This document shows positions 1 through 10,739 of a stretch of 64,000 nucleotides of DNA, piece by piece. The DNA is from Molanna angustata (taxonomy: Eukaryota > Arthropoda > Insecta > Trichoptera > Molannidae). Positions within the stretch are counted from its first letter, which is position 1. Each line of letters starts with the position of its first letter. The stretch is taken from the NCBI GenBank assembly GCA_963576475.1, contig OY754982.1, positions 3,213,201-3,277,200 on the forward strand. The letters run 5' to 3'. Under the pieces are notes generated by a model, which worked only from the letters and a program-made list of their open reading frames with translations, was not told the DNA's origin and did no database searches. The translations under genes were made by a program, and so were the position numbers.

Positions 1-87
1 ATACCTACCATTGAAAGTACTTGCTGTCGACAGGGCGGGATGGAGGCAGTTTCTTGAGGAGGCCAAGGCCCTCACCGGGCTGTAGCA
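1..87 (+). mobile_element. LINE 3' end, truncated by window edge
   Basis: A reading frame across the first 84 bases gives LKVLAVDRAGWRQFLEEAKA and then ends at a TAG. This resembles the last residues of RTE-type LINE polyproteins, where a tryptophan-rich 'DR..W...' segment is followed by 'EAKAL'. A short run of TGATGATGA follows, as often seen in the 3' tail of such elements. Only the tail lies in the window, so the family cannot be fixed. The same kind of ending occurs at 10320-10487 and 37030-37215. Confidence 0.5.
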
Positions 88-1035
88 CCATTGCTGATGA
101 TGAGCATTGAAAGAATTATAATTGGCTGATTGACATTTCAAGAACAGCTTTTCAAGAAATTCTTTATGACATACCAAACGTAAAATAAAAACTCAATTAA
201 TAGATTGGTAGAGATTTATATATTTTATGAACATAAAATACACAAGTAAATAATGTAGGTATCATTATATATCAGGAAAAAAAATGAAACTCTTCAAAAA
301 ACAATTTAATATATGCAGAATTCAAAATTGTAAAATACCTACACTTTATTTTATTATTTACACCAATTCTATAATTAAGAGATATTTGCTTCACCAGATT
401 AAAGTGTTCTGAAACATGCCACAAATTTGTAAAGTTTCTGTTTCTATTAGTCATTTCAATTTATATAAATGCACATCCATACAGAATTTTTTATGAATTC
501 ATACAGAAACATTGTAATCTAAAAATTGACTAATAGATACTTTTAGACAATCAGTTATTTGTATTATAATTATTTAGTATTAATACAATATTTGTTTTTT
601 GGGAACAAAAATAAATAGAAAAATATAAATCTGCAAGTTCATAATATTATGATACTTTGTTATCTCATCTCTATAAAACTCACACTGTATTATACTGAAC
701 TTATGTTAATGAAGAACTGAGAGATTAGATTCTTATGTTAGTACTTTTTTTTAATTTCATTTAAATAATATAATAAATTTATATTATCAAATATCGTGTT
801 TTTATATTTGTGGTTCATTTTTAATATATAATTAATTGTTTAAGAAACATATACTTTAATACAGTATACAAAAAAGACTGATATGTTAAATCAAATACTA
901 GTAGCATTTAACACATGAGATGATCCAACTGTCGATAGCGATAGTATGTATAGTTGAAGAATAAGTACCAAACTATAAAACCATAAATACAAATTATTTA
1001 ATATTTTAAGATATTTGGTTTTCTATACAACACAT
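88..1035. other. AT-rich stretch without recognised gene
   Basis: This is AT-rich sequence with many stop codons in all frames. I see no convincing exon, RNA gene or element end. Any short open stretch here has the composition expected by chance. Confidence 0.6.
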
Positions 1036-1135
1036 GTAGGTATGTATGTCAAGATAGCGATAGTATAGAGGGCATTCCTTTGATCCTACCCAGAATATGA
1101 AAACAGCATGATGGTATGTATGTATGTTTGGAGAT
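1036..1135 (+). mobile_element. RTE-like LINE 3' tail relic
   Basis: The segment runs from TATGTCAAGATAG to GATGGTATGTATGTATG. It aligns by eye with the end of the RTE-like copy at 13971-14230, which has TATGTCAAGATAGAATAG, then a short coding tail, then the same GATGGTATGTATG repeat. It is diverged and non-coding. A further relic of the same tail is at 62805-62870. Confidence 0.45.
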
Positions 1136-1444
1136 TAGTATTAAACAATTAAGTCTTCTTAGATATTGTGTGTAAGCGACTGCCATATAAATTGTATGAA
1201 GCAATGTCGTCATTAAATTCAATGTTTACAAAAATTGTTAAAAAAAAATTGAGATGTGCTAATACAACATAAATATTTTTTATAGAAAATTAAATTATCT
1301 AGTTGGGGTGTTTCAGATTTTTTCGATATTTTTAAATTATTTGGAAATATAAGGAGTTAAACTCATAAATTTTTCATAAAAAAAATATTTTTCTTAAAAA
1401 AAATTGTTTGACAAACCCTAGAATTTTTTTGAAAAAACCAATTT

Positions 1445-1815
1445 GAGTTTTTGTATTTGTCTATGTTTGTACCAATTTTCAGCGTTCTAGCTTTTATGGT
1501 TTCTGACATATATGGAAAAATAAACCAAAAATTCAAAAGTTGATAACCCCTGACTGAAACAATAATTCACCATTCTGAGTACAAAAGTTTTGTATGCTTA
1601 TAAGTGTTTATATATTTTGAAATTTTGGGCTCTGTAAATTGAGGGGATCAAAAGTTATAGGGGGGGGGGACAGACACACACACAGACACACAAAACTCAC
1701 ATAAAATGTTCTACTCCGAATTCTGAGTAAACCCATGTATGGGAACATATATGCTGCGAGGCCTCTAGTTGGTGTTATTAGCATGCAAAAAGTCCACTAC
1801 GCCATACAAAATGTT
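1445..1815 (+). repeat. Dispersed repeat family, copy 1
   Basis: This non-coding block matches a second block at 62960-63300 in the same order. Shared landmarks are AAAAGTTGATAAC, AACAATAATTCA, AATTTTGGGCTCTGT, AAAAGTTATA, ATGTTCTAC.CCGAATTCT, TATATGCT.CGA.GCCTCTA and CATGCAAAAAGTCCACT. The family is unnamed here. No terminal inverted repeat or poly(A) tail is obvious, so its class is open. Confidence 0.6.
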
Positions 1816-2321
1816 CCTTCGTACACGCATTTTGGCTTAATAATGTCGATTCATTCAGAGAATTGAATTCTCATGAACGAATCGACAGTTGGATAAATCA
1901 ATTCTGACGATGCTAGTTATATAGCAGAATTGTATATTGAAAGTATTATCAATGATTTAAAAATATAAAAAAAAATCAATTAAGCATTGTCTTCTTCGCT
2001 TTGTCTGTGGTCCAATTTAGCTGGGATTGCCTCTCCTTTAAATTCAACTACGCCAATCTCGCCTATCCTGGGCTAGATCAGTGACTGTTGGTCATCTTAA
2101 AATGTGGCCATATCATCTGAACCTGTAAACAGTGTAAATATTTTTTTTGTTAAATATTAAATTGTATTCATTATAGCAAATGAATATTTGAATTCATTAT
2201 AACTTATATGAATTATCTATTAATATCTGGTATAGTCTTAGTTTGGATATAACATCTTCAATTGCAATTTATAAGGTGCTTGAAATTGTGAGAGAGGCTT
2301 CCAAAGGAGATCTGCAAATCA
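1816..2321. other. Intergenic, no gene seen
   Basis: This is mostly AT-rich DNA. A slightly more GC-rich patch at 1990-2100 may be the remnant of a transposon, but no frame stays open long enough to name it. Confidence 0.5.
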
Positions 2322-2645
2322 TCTCTTAGGCCTGACTTGACAATATACTCTCTTTCATTGAAAAGAGCTATTTATGTGGAGCTGACTGTTCCATGGGACA
2401 CAAATATTCCAAAGACCACCAATACAAGCTAATCAAGTACAAGGAACTGGTACATAAAACAGTTCAAAATGGCTTTAACACAAATATATATGCTGTAGAG
2501 GTGGGGGCGAGAGGCCTGCCTGCAAAGTTTTAAATTCCTATTTTAAGGACCTAAGTCTCCGTAGAGGTAAAATAAAAGAAAATTTGGATAGAGTGGTAAA
2601 AGCAGCATTATCCGCGTCCGATTTGATTTGGTTCCGCAGGGGAGT
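2322..2645 (+). mobile_element. LINE remnant with nuclease-like C-terminal region
   Basis: One frame reads RPDLTIYSLSLKRAIYVELT and then PWDTNIPKDHQYKLIKYKEL, followed by VEVGARGLPAK. After a frame slip it continues with KENLDRVVKAALSASDLIW and FRRG. The pattern RPD...(V/I)ELTVPW...K..KY resembles the C-terminal region of R2/R4/NeSL-type LINEs, whose restriction-enzyme-like endonuclease has an RPD...E core. That assignment is from memory of the family and is tentative. The upstream reverse transcriptase is absent and the frame is broken near 2530, so this is a dead 5'-truncated copy. Confidence 0.5.
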
Positions 2646-2946
2646 GGAGTATCAATCGTAGGTTGGTTGCTGAGTGGTGAGCGTGACTCAAGTCATAAAG
2701 GATCCCTTTAAGCCCTCAAACATGGTCGCAAGCCCATTTGGCTCATCTATTCTGGCTGGTATTCTGGTCGCCTGTGCTCGTGGCCCTGGATTCGTGGACG
2801 AAGTGAAACCACAATTGCCTTTCTCTTTATTTTCTAAAAAAAAAATATCTGTTAACACATAGGTAGGTACTCTTTGAAGTATAGCGAATTTTGTTTTTAT
2901 TAATGAAATGCTTTTTTCATTATAAACATTATTTATATTTTTTTGT

Positions 2947-3502
2947 ATGTATTTTTACTCCTCACTAACCCAAGAGGATATAGTGGGGAGTTATGATTTC
3001 ACAATTTTTAAGGCTATTTTTTTTTATTGCAGATTATCAACTAGTATCATGCTGAGATTGGATTCTGAAAGTTTCATCACAATGTATCTGTGTGTGTGCT
3101 ATGTACGGCATGTTTATTTTACTATATCGATTATAAACTAAAGTACTCATTCGATTTTTTTCAAATTTTGCAAATTTGTATATCTCATTAAACCCCATTA
3201 GATTTTGAAGGATATCTGAATAGTGCTTCTCAATTTTTATTACTATCAAATATTTCAACATGACCCCAAGCTCAGGAAACTTTAAATTTGAAATTTTTAT
3301 TTTCAAATTGGTAAAAAGGCACATCACCTTCATAAAATGGCATTGAAGAAATATCAAGTTTTCATAATAAAATATTTAAATAAAAAATAGTAAAACAAAC
3401 TTATTTTCTGAAAATGCTAAATATTTTCCATATAAAATTTGAATACTTTATAGAATGACTTGTTAGTGAGGAGTTTAGCGTTGGTCACAACCCACTCGTT
3501 TA
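2947..3502 (+). repeat. Dispersed repeat family S, copy 1
   Basis: The block begins TTTTTACTCCTCACTAACC and ends GTTGGTCACAACCCACTCG. The same beginning and end bracket the block at 41975-42515, with shared internal landmarks GAGTTATGATTTCACAATTT and GTATCATG. The repeated ends suggest a roughly 550-bp non-autonomous element. It does not code. Frames that look open here are chance. Confidence 0.6.
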
Positions 3503-3595
3503 GTTTGTGATGATTTTCTTTTACCATTTTAATTTATACAATTGTATATGAACAATTTACAAAACATAATAATTATGTTGTCTTTGTATCTGGGG

Positions 3596-3751
3596 GCCTA
3601 GACAACGTGTCATTTAAGCTAAGCGTTATATCGCTAAGCGATAGTAAATGTATGAAATTGGTCGCTATGACAACACGTGACAGCCACAAATTTCATACAT
3701 TTCTATCGCTTAGCGATATAACGCTTAGCTTTAATGGCATGTTGTCTTGGG
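3596..3751. mobile_element. Foldback (palindromic) MITE
   Basis: Two arms of about 65 bases are inverted copies of each other. The left arm has GACAACGTGTCATTTAAGC then TAAGCGTTATATCGCTAAGC, and the right arm carries the reverse complement up to GTTGTC. The centre is short. Arms this long with no coding sequence indicate a foldback MITE. A clear target duplication is not resolved. Confidence 0.75.
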
Positions 3752-4117
3752 GGGCTGATTGGAAGGAATTATTAAATGGCAATAATGCCAATGTTCAATA
3801 TTTTGACACAAACATAATATGTAGGTACTTACATAAAAAAAAAATATGTCGTTGAACATATTTGACGAGTAGATCTCAGACTTTTTCTTTTCTTCATGTC
3901 CCTGTTGTTCCCCGGAAGATATCCCTAGATTATCAGCCCAGAATAGATTTTCCACTCGTCTTATCCCAGTTCATTCTCTGAAGATGGTTAAATTCTGAAA
4001 GAGAAAAATCAGTTGAGCACTGAATTATGACCAACGCATAATATCTGTTGACTGGCATAGAATTGTTTTTACTCAAGGAATGGGTATGTCCTTGAAACAA
4101 GAACAAATATGACTTGC
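3752..4117. other. Unassigned spacer
   Basis: No exon or element end is recognised. A GC-richer patch at 3895-3990 could be an old transposon fragment. Confidence 0.4.
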
Positions 4118-4255
4118 CGACAGCAGTAGCACAGTTGGTAAACCGTTTGAATTATGTGCAGGCGTCCTAGGTTCGATCCCCAGCAAAGGAGAAATTGATT
4201 TCAATTCATTCCTCACGGAAATGTTGCAAAACATAAATGTGTCATTTGAACCTAA
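4118..4255 (+). mobile_element. SINE family A, 5' part
   Basis: A tRNA-like head ends in a B-box-like GGTTCGATCCCCAGC and is followed by AAAGGAGAAATTGATTTCAA and TTCATTCCTCAC. The same head and body occur at 18755-18965 and 54655-54870, so this is a dispersed tRNA-derived SINE and not a working tRNA gene. The 3' tail typical of the family is missing here. Confidence 0.65.
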
Positions 4256-4886
4256 CCTAACTCAAAATAAATATTACGATCGTTAAATTTCCTAGGATTA
4301 AAGTTCAGTTGGTTAAAATTGTATATTTCACTAAAAAGTAAATACTTTTACAATACTAAACTGAACTTTTTACAAATAAAATATGATTTTAATGGAATCG
4401 TTTAAAATATATCGTGTTTCTTAAATTAAACAAATAGGTACTAACCTTTTTCAATTACGAATACACTTTTTTTACACTTTCGCGGATATAATAAACTTTT
4501 CGTATTGTATTACTAAACATTTTGTTTAGTTAATTAAATGATTATTGTCATTATTGATAAATGACGAGGCGACATCGATATTTCCAATATTTCAATTTGT
4601 CATTTGTATAGTGGTGTGGGCACATGAAAAAAATGTACAGCACTACAGTGTTGCCAGTGGGAAAATTAAAAATTCGATAAAACCAAAAAATTCGATAAAA
4701 GTTGTAGACAAACATCTTGAACTTTTAGTCGAGAAGGTGAGTGATTTGCATGTAAACCAACGAAGCAAAAAGACACAAATTCGCGCTCTGCGCAACCGGG
4801 AGATCCTTCAAGATATTTGGCGAATATTATACATAGGTATATACTTATAAATCGTAATGTTTATATGGTTATACATATTACATATG
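4256..4886. other. AT-rich spacer before minisatellite
   Basis: This is AT-rich DNA. One plus-strand frame stays open for about 100 codons (4545-4850), but it shows no domain or biased codon use and is probably chance. Confidence 0.5.
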
Positions 4887-6378
4887 CGCTCTGAAAGGAC
4901 GGGAGGTACTGAAGGGACTGGCGGCATTAAAGGTACGGGAGGTACTGAAGGGAAGGCTTCCCGTCCGTTCAGGCCAATCAGTTCCGTTGCTATAGGCTTT
5001 TCAGTAGCTCCCATCCCTTCAGGACCTTCAGTATCCCCCGTCCCTTCAGGCCATTCAGTACCTCCCGTCCCTTCAGCCCTTCAGTACCTCCCGTTGTAAC
5101 AGGCCCTTCAGCACATCCCGTCCCTTCAGGATCTCCTCCCAGAACCTCCCACCCCTTCAGTGCTTCCCGTCCCATTAACGCCTCCCGGCCCTTCAGCGCC
5201 TCCATCCCTTCAGCGCTTCCCGTCTCTTAAGTGCCTCCCGTCCCTTCAGTGCCTTCCGTCCCTTCAGCACCTCCCGCCCCTTCAGCACCTCCCGTCCCTT
5301 CAGCACCTCCCGTTCCTTCAGCACCCCCGTATTTGCAGCGTCTCCTATCCCTTGAGCGTCTCCCATCCCTTCAGCGCCCCCCGTCCCTTCACGCCCCCGT
5401 CTCTTCTGAGCCTCCCATCCCATCAGGCCATTCATTACCTCCCTTCCCTGCAGTGCCTTCAGTATCACCCGTCCCTTTTGTGCCTCTGTTCGGCTCAGTG
5501 CCTCCCTTACGCTCAATGCATCCCGTCCTTCAGTGCCTCCCGTCCCTTCAAGACATTCAGTACCTCCCGTCCCTACAGTGCTTTCTGCGCCTCCCGTTCC
5601 TTCAGTGTCTGTCGCCCTTTCAGTGCCTTCCGTCCTTTTAGTGTTACCCCTCTATTCAGGCTCTTCAGTATCTCCTGTCTCTTCAGGCCCATCAGTACAT
5701 TTCGTCCCATCAGGCCCTTCAGTGCCTCCCGTCTCTTCAACGCCTCGCGTTCCTTCAGTGCCTCCCGTCCCTTCATCACCTCCCGTTCCTTCAGCGCCTC
5801 CCGTCCCTTCAGCGCCTTTCAGCTTCCCGTTCTATCAGCCTCCCGTCTCTTCAATGCTTCCCCTCCCTTCATCGTCTCTCATTTCTTCAGAGCTTCCTGT
5901 TTCTTCAACGCCTCCCGCACCTTCTGCGCTACCCGTCCCTTCAGTGCCTTTCATCCTTCCGTCCTTTCAACCTCCTGTCATATACACCTCCCGTCCCTTC
6001 AATGCCTCCCGTCCCTTTAGCACCTCCCGGTCCTTCAGCGCTTTCTGTTTCTTCAGCGCCTCCCGTCCCTTCAGCGCCTCCCGTTCCTTCAGCGCCTCCC
6101 GTTCTTTCAGCGCCTCCCGTCCCTCCAGCGCCTTCCGTCCTTACAACGCCTCCCGTCCTTTCAGTGCTTCCCATCCTTTCAGTGCCTCCTTTCCTTTCAG
6201 CGCCTTCCGTCCTTTCAGAGCCTCCCATATCTTCAGAGTCTCCCGTCCCTTCAGTGCCCTTCGTTCCTTCAGCCTCCCGTCCCTTCAAACTCCCGTTCTT
6301 TCAACACCTCCGGTCCCTCCAGAGCTGCCTGTCCTTTTAACGCCTCACGTCCTTTCAAGGCCTCCCGTCCTTAAGGAT
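4887..6378. repeat. 18-bp GC-rich minisatellite
   Basis: About 1.4 kb consists of variants of an 18-bp unit close to CCCTTCAGCGCCTCCCGT. Because 18 is a multiple of three, long open frames appear on both strands, reading PFSASR or VPSAPP six-residue repeats. These are array artefacts and not genes. The first 70 bases (4887-4958) carry the unit in the opposite orientation, GGACGGGAGGTACTGAAGGG, and the orientation flips near 4955. A smaller array of the same unit in that reverse orientation lies at 21085-21255. Confidence 0.9.
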
Positions 6379-7630
6379 TATTATGACCTGGTTTTAAAGG
6401 TACGCCTTTTTATAAATTGGCCACCTTGAGTACGTTGTTATTGTATTGTGTCATACTCATTGTTAGATGCAAACTTTTTAAAGACGATCATCATTAGAAT
6501 GTTTATTTTCAACGCCGAGCATCATCTATACAGAATATACCGCTATACCGAATTTATTGCGCCGAAAATTCTGTTTTGAATTTGAAATTTACCAATACAC
6601 AATCGGCGCATATTCCTAATCTATTTTTTCTACAACAAATGCCGGAAGAATCACGTGACCACCATGTACTTTTTTGTATGGAGATAACCACAATTACTTT
6701 TTATTTATCGTATGTTTATATTATGAAGTGTTCAATTTCTTGAGTATATTTGATCTTTGTTTATCTTGGATCTTTTTATGATATATCTACATCGATCGAT
6801 GTTTTTAACCGTTATTATATTAAATTAAAACGTGATTAAAAAATACTGTATAGATCGCGAAATACTGTCCGTCCGTAGGTAATGCAACTTGCATCATACA
6901 AGTACTTTTTCCTACTCATCTTATGTAATTGGGTCAAGACATTAATTTATTAAAACTCTTGTTTATTAGATGTCTTAATTGCACAGCACTTTTATTGTAT
7001 TTATATAAAATATTGATTCATATATTATTGAATATAATGAACCGAGTAAAAACCAATATCAACCAATTCGAAATTATAGTTTCATTTAGGTATTATAAAC
7101 GAATCATTTCTTCGAGGCATAATGTTTTGTTGAATGTAATATTCATTTGGATTATCTTCATTTTCTTCCCGAGTCAATAAAAAAAGCCAAAACGTAATGC
7201 AAATGCGCCATTTTTAAGAAACGTTGAAAAGTTGTTAGTTTCATAATTTCACCGCGCCGTCGCGCCTCCTATCGGACAGAATTAATTTCACTTACGAATT
7301 CACTCAGCTCATACTACCATTTTAACTTTTGTGACAAGTAATAGGTATCCCACGGATCTCCCAATTATTAGGTGACAAGTATCGATTCCGTATCGTTCAT
7401 ACTAGGCTCCATAATAAAGTTCAGACGGATAAATTTAGACGAATCAGAATAGGACGTGTTATAACACTATTATTCGGTCTTAGTGCTCAGTTGGTTATTT
7501 TACTGCTGATTTTTATTATTTATTTTAATTAAACCAACTATCTAAATTTATAAAGCTTTGTTATCCGATAAAATAATCACATAAAGTCATGGATCTGCCA
7601 GGCCCTCACGTCAGTCTTCTTCTTCTTTTG
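6379..7630. other. Spacer, no gene recognised
   Basis: The stretch is AT-rich with a few GC-richer patches (7240-7270). No splice-consistent exon, tRNA-like fold or element end was found. Confidence 0.5.
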
Positions 7631-7632
7631 TT

Positions 7633-8015
7633 TCAATCCTGAAGATTGGTTGGCAGCATTAAATTGATGCATCTCCTCCTCCACTCCGCTCGGTCTTCAG
7701 CGACTCTTTTCATCTCCGTGTAAGAAGTACACTGCATGTCGCGGCACACCTGTTCTAAATACTCACGGCGGGGACGCCCTCTGCCAGTTGTACCCTCAAC
7801 CATTCCCTCCAAGATGATATATATGTATGTAGGAGATCCTCGTGTCGCAACACATGGCCTATCCAATTTGCACGCCTTTTCGATATGGTGTTTGACAGGT
7901 GCCTGGTTTCCTTAATTCTGCTGAGAACCTCATCATTTGTTATATGGTCCCTCCAAGATATGCCAAGCATTCGGCGATAGGTCCACATCTCGAAGGCCTC
8001 GAAAATCCACGTCAA
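7633..8015 (-). mobile_element. RTE-type LINE 3' fragment, frameshifted
   Basis: Read on the minus strand, the sequence begins FEAFEMWTYRRMLGISWRDH and has RANWIGHVLRHEDLL. After a frame slip near 7820 it continues as LEGMVEGTTGRGRPRREYLE and ends RRRCINLMLPTNLQD. The 'EMWTYRRMLGISWRDHITN' and 'GHVLRHEDLL' segments are typical of the region after the reverse transcriptase in RTE/BovB-like LINEs. The catalytic part is missing and the frame is broken, so the copy is inactive. Confidence 0.75.
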
Positions 8016-8154
8016 TTGATAATAGTTAGATATTTCCGCATATTCAAATTGTACCTATTCAAGTAGATTTGAATCTGTTTTCTTCATATTTAATATATTA
8101 TATGTATGTAGTGTCAGGTCTTGTTAACGGTGGCTATTACGCGAGAGAAATCCC

Positions 8155-8335
8155 TGTGTTCTTGGACAACGCAAAATAGCTCCTCCGAACTCATCAAACT
8201 GCTCACTCAATAATGTATTAGAGCAGCAAAATCACATTCTTCCGACCTATATGCGGCTCTCAATTATTCCTTTGACGACTAGCTTAAGGATCCCGTACTT
8301 GTCTACTCTTGGAACATAGCCAAAATATAAAGTTT
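8155..8335 (-). mobile_element. Degenerate RTE-like LINE fragment
   Basis: A minus-strand frame gives RKTLYFGYVPRVDKYGILKL followed by VVKGIIESRI and then stops. This matches the pattern '..FGHV.R.DKY.LL.L...GKIEG' found in RTE-type LINEs. In-frame stops and a short length mark it as a relic. Confidence 0.45.
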
Positions 8336-9640
8336 TACGAAGCTCAATACTGCCTATGAATTCCCTGTTGATGTCTAAATCAATAATATAAATTTATTCA
8401 CCGTGAAAACATAGACTGCCTTCAGATCTTATCGACAATCTGAATTGCCACAGTGGCTAGTTTGTACGGCCTTGATTCCTTATCGATTTTTACGCGTTGT
8501 GTTCGCGTTTCTGTGCTCGCATTTCTAGGAGAAATATTTCCAGTAGGTAGTAATATTGTTACAATTTATTGACCTGTTGATTCTACTTTATCTGACCGCT
8601 CGATCTCTATTTGACCCTGACCCTCAACGTGCTCCATCCGTTGGCTTCTGCCTCTGTCTTCTACCGAAATTACATTAGCAGTTTGGTCGACGACTGCAAA
8701 AGTGAGGTTGGGTCTAGAGAGCATAATTTATGAGGGCAAAATCCAGGGTTGAACAGCCAAGCGATACAGTTTATAAAATTTACAAAGTTTTTCGGACTCC
8801 ACTGAGAATTGTCATTTTTAATTTAAGTACAAATATGACGCTCACAAAAAAGGATTATAGCCGAAAATATATTTTTTTTAATTTTGAAATGCATGTAAAA
8901 ATTATGCAAAGGTAAATTTTTATTTTACGAAGAATTTCTTCACAGATTCGATTTTTCTCGTCCGATAGTTTTCATCGACGCTTCTGGACATTATAGATAT
9001 CTAAAAGAAATTAAATTAAAAAAAAACGTATTCAATGCTATTTTAAATACTCTTCAAAGGGAAAGATACATATTTTTTTCTAATTTAGTTACTTGATATA
9101 TATTTTATTTTGATAAAATTTTTAAATGAAACATTTTAATCTGAATTTCAAAAAGGCAACCTCTTTTTATATTTGTATTTTTTGTACTCGACTGCTGACT
9201 GTTGATATAACGATCGAAATTAAAAATGAATTCGAAAATTTGGATGATCCGATAACAGTGGTTTCAATACACAGAGAGAGTTGCAGGATTTGATATTTTT
9301 TTGAATAGATTTTTTCTACCACATATATATTACGAAGTTCGTATTTTTTCCATATCCGAATTTATATTTTCAAATACATATTAGCTAGCAACCCTATCTG
9401 TATATTAAATTAATAAAATTACGAAAAAGTATTTCTTCAAAGTAAGGAAGAGGTAATTATATTTTTCAGATAACAATCTTTTAGCGTTTCTTCATGAAAA
9501 CATAATTATTGAAACCTTGACTGTAATTTGACAGAAGTAATTTATTTATCGTACCCAATAATTATATTTAAAGAATAAACAAAATAATTAGCTTACATAT
9601 TTCATAATTACTTTATATTCCAAAACAGTAGTACTAATCA
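8336..9640. other. AT-rich spacer
   Basis: A GC-richer patch at 8570-8710 may be an old transposon remnant, but no protein motif could be read in it. The remainder is AT-rich and unassigned. Confidence 0.45.
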
Positions 9641-9644
9641 CAAA

Positions 9645-10031
9645 ATTGATTCATGCTTTCCACGCATTTATAAGCAATATAATACAAATTGATTCATGCT
9701 TTCCACGCATTTATAAGCAATATAATACAAATTGATTCATGCTTTCCACGCATTTATAAGCAATATAATACAAATGATTCATGCTTTCCACGCATTTATA
9801 AGCAATATAATACAAATTGATTCATGCTTTCCACGCATTTATAAGCAATATAATACAAATTGATTCATGCTTTCCACGCATTTATAAGCAATATAATACA
9901 AATTGATTCATGCTTTCCACGCATTTATAAGCAATATAATACAAATTGATTCATGCTTTCCACGCATTTATAAGCAATATAATACAAATTGATTCATGCT
10001 TTCCACGCATTTATAAGCAATATAATACAAA
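9645..10031 (+). repeat. 43-bp tandem array, nine copies
   Basis: Nine head-to-tail copies start at about 9645, 9688, 9731, 9774, 9816, 9859, 9902, 9945 and 9988. Each begins ATTGATTCATGCTTTCCACG and ends with AGCAATATAATACAA. All appear identical except one unit that is one base shorter (42 bp) near 9774. The near-perfect identity implies recent amplification or ongoing homogenisation. Confidence 0.95.
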
Positions 10032-10319
10032 TTTTAATGATGCTGATATATTCAACAACACATATCCGTAATATCACAGGAGTATATCGGCAATGACGCT
10101 GTGATCGGCAATGACCACTACCCTTAATTCCTACATATTCCATTATCAACGGAAAAATTATCTCTGATATTTCGTTGCTTCATAGCTTATTACACAATAA
10201 AATAGACTCACCTTACATTCTTTCATCGATCGCCTTTCACGTTCCATCGCGATCCACCCGCTCAACAAACACATACTTGTCATATAAAAAAAAAATTAAC
10301 ACAACATAATAAAATAACA

Positions 10320-10487
10320 CTGTGGGCAAGAGACCCCTGGGAAGACCAAGACAGAGATTGATGGACAATGTTACCCGAGATCTGAACGTGCTGAATGCTT
10401 GTGATGACTGGGAGTCCACTGCAGCTGACAGGAAGGCTTGGAAAGCTATTGTTCAGGAGGCTAAAGCTCTACTGGAGTATTATTAAT
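10320..10487 (+). mobile_element. LINE 3' coding end
   Basis: The frame reads GKRPLGRPRQRLMDNVTRDL, then NVLNACDDWESTAADRKAWK, then AIVQEAKALLEYY and a stop, followed by (TAA)n. The 'RPLGRPRQR' and 'W.E.A.D...W' patterns mark the extreme C-terminus of an RTE-like LINE. A rearranged copy of the same piece is at 30958-31165. Confidence 0.65.
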
Positions 10488-10506
10488 AATAATAATAATA
10501 ATAAAA

Positions 10507-10735
10507 GACTTATTGATTTTTACAACGTGGCGGACTTATTGCCCGCAGGCAATCTCTACCAGTCAACCACCATGATAAATACAGTCAGTGACAGGGATGG
10601 AAGAATACAAATAGAGAAATAGAAAAAAAAAATAAATAAATAAATCAATCATAAATTAAAAATACAAAATAAATATAAAAAACAAAAAATAATGTTATTT
10701 ATAAATAAGAACAAAAATAAGAATAAAAAAAATAC
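10507..10735 (-). mobile_element. SINE-type 3' tail, reverse copy
   Basis: AACGTGGCGGACTTATTGCC followed by TCTACCAGTCAACCACC is the reverse complement of the tail at 53813-53880 (GGTGGTTGACTGGTAGAAAT, then a GCGGGCAATAAGTCCGCC block). The A-rich run at 10620-10735 follows it. This marks an opposite-orientation copy of a dispersed tail family. Confidence 0.55.
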
Positions 10736-10739
10736 ATCA

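Noticed and set aside
4887..6429. Open frames of up to 298 codons on both strands (PFSASR/VPSAPP repeats)
   Set aside because: They arise because the minisatellite unit is 18 bases and lacks stops. The translation is a pure repeat with no start context or domain.
9645..10031. CRISPR-like appearance of the 43-bp repeats
   Set aside because: The units are directly adjacent with no variable spacers, and the sequence is eukaryotic.
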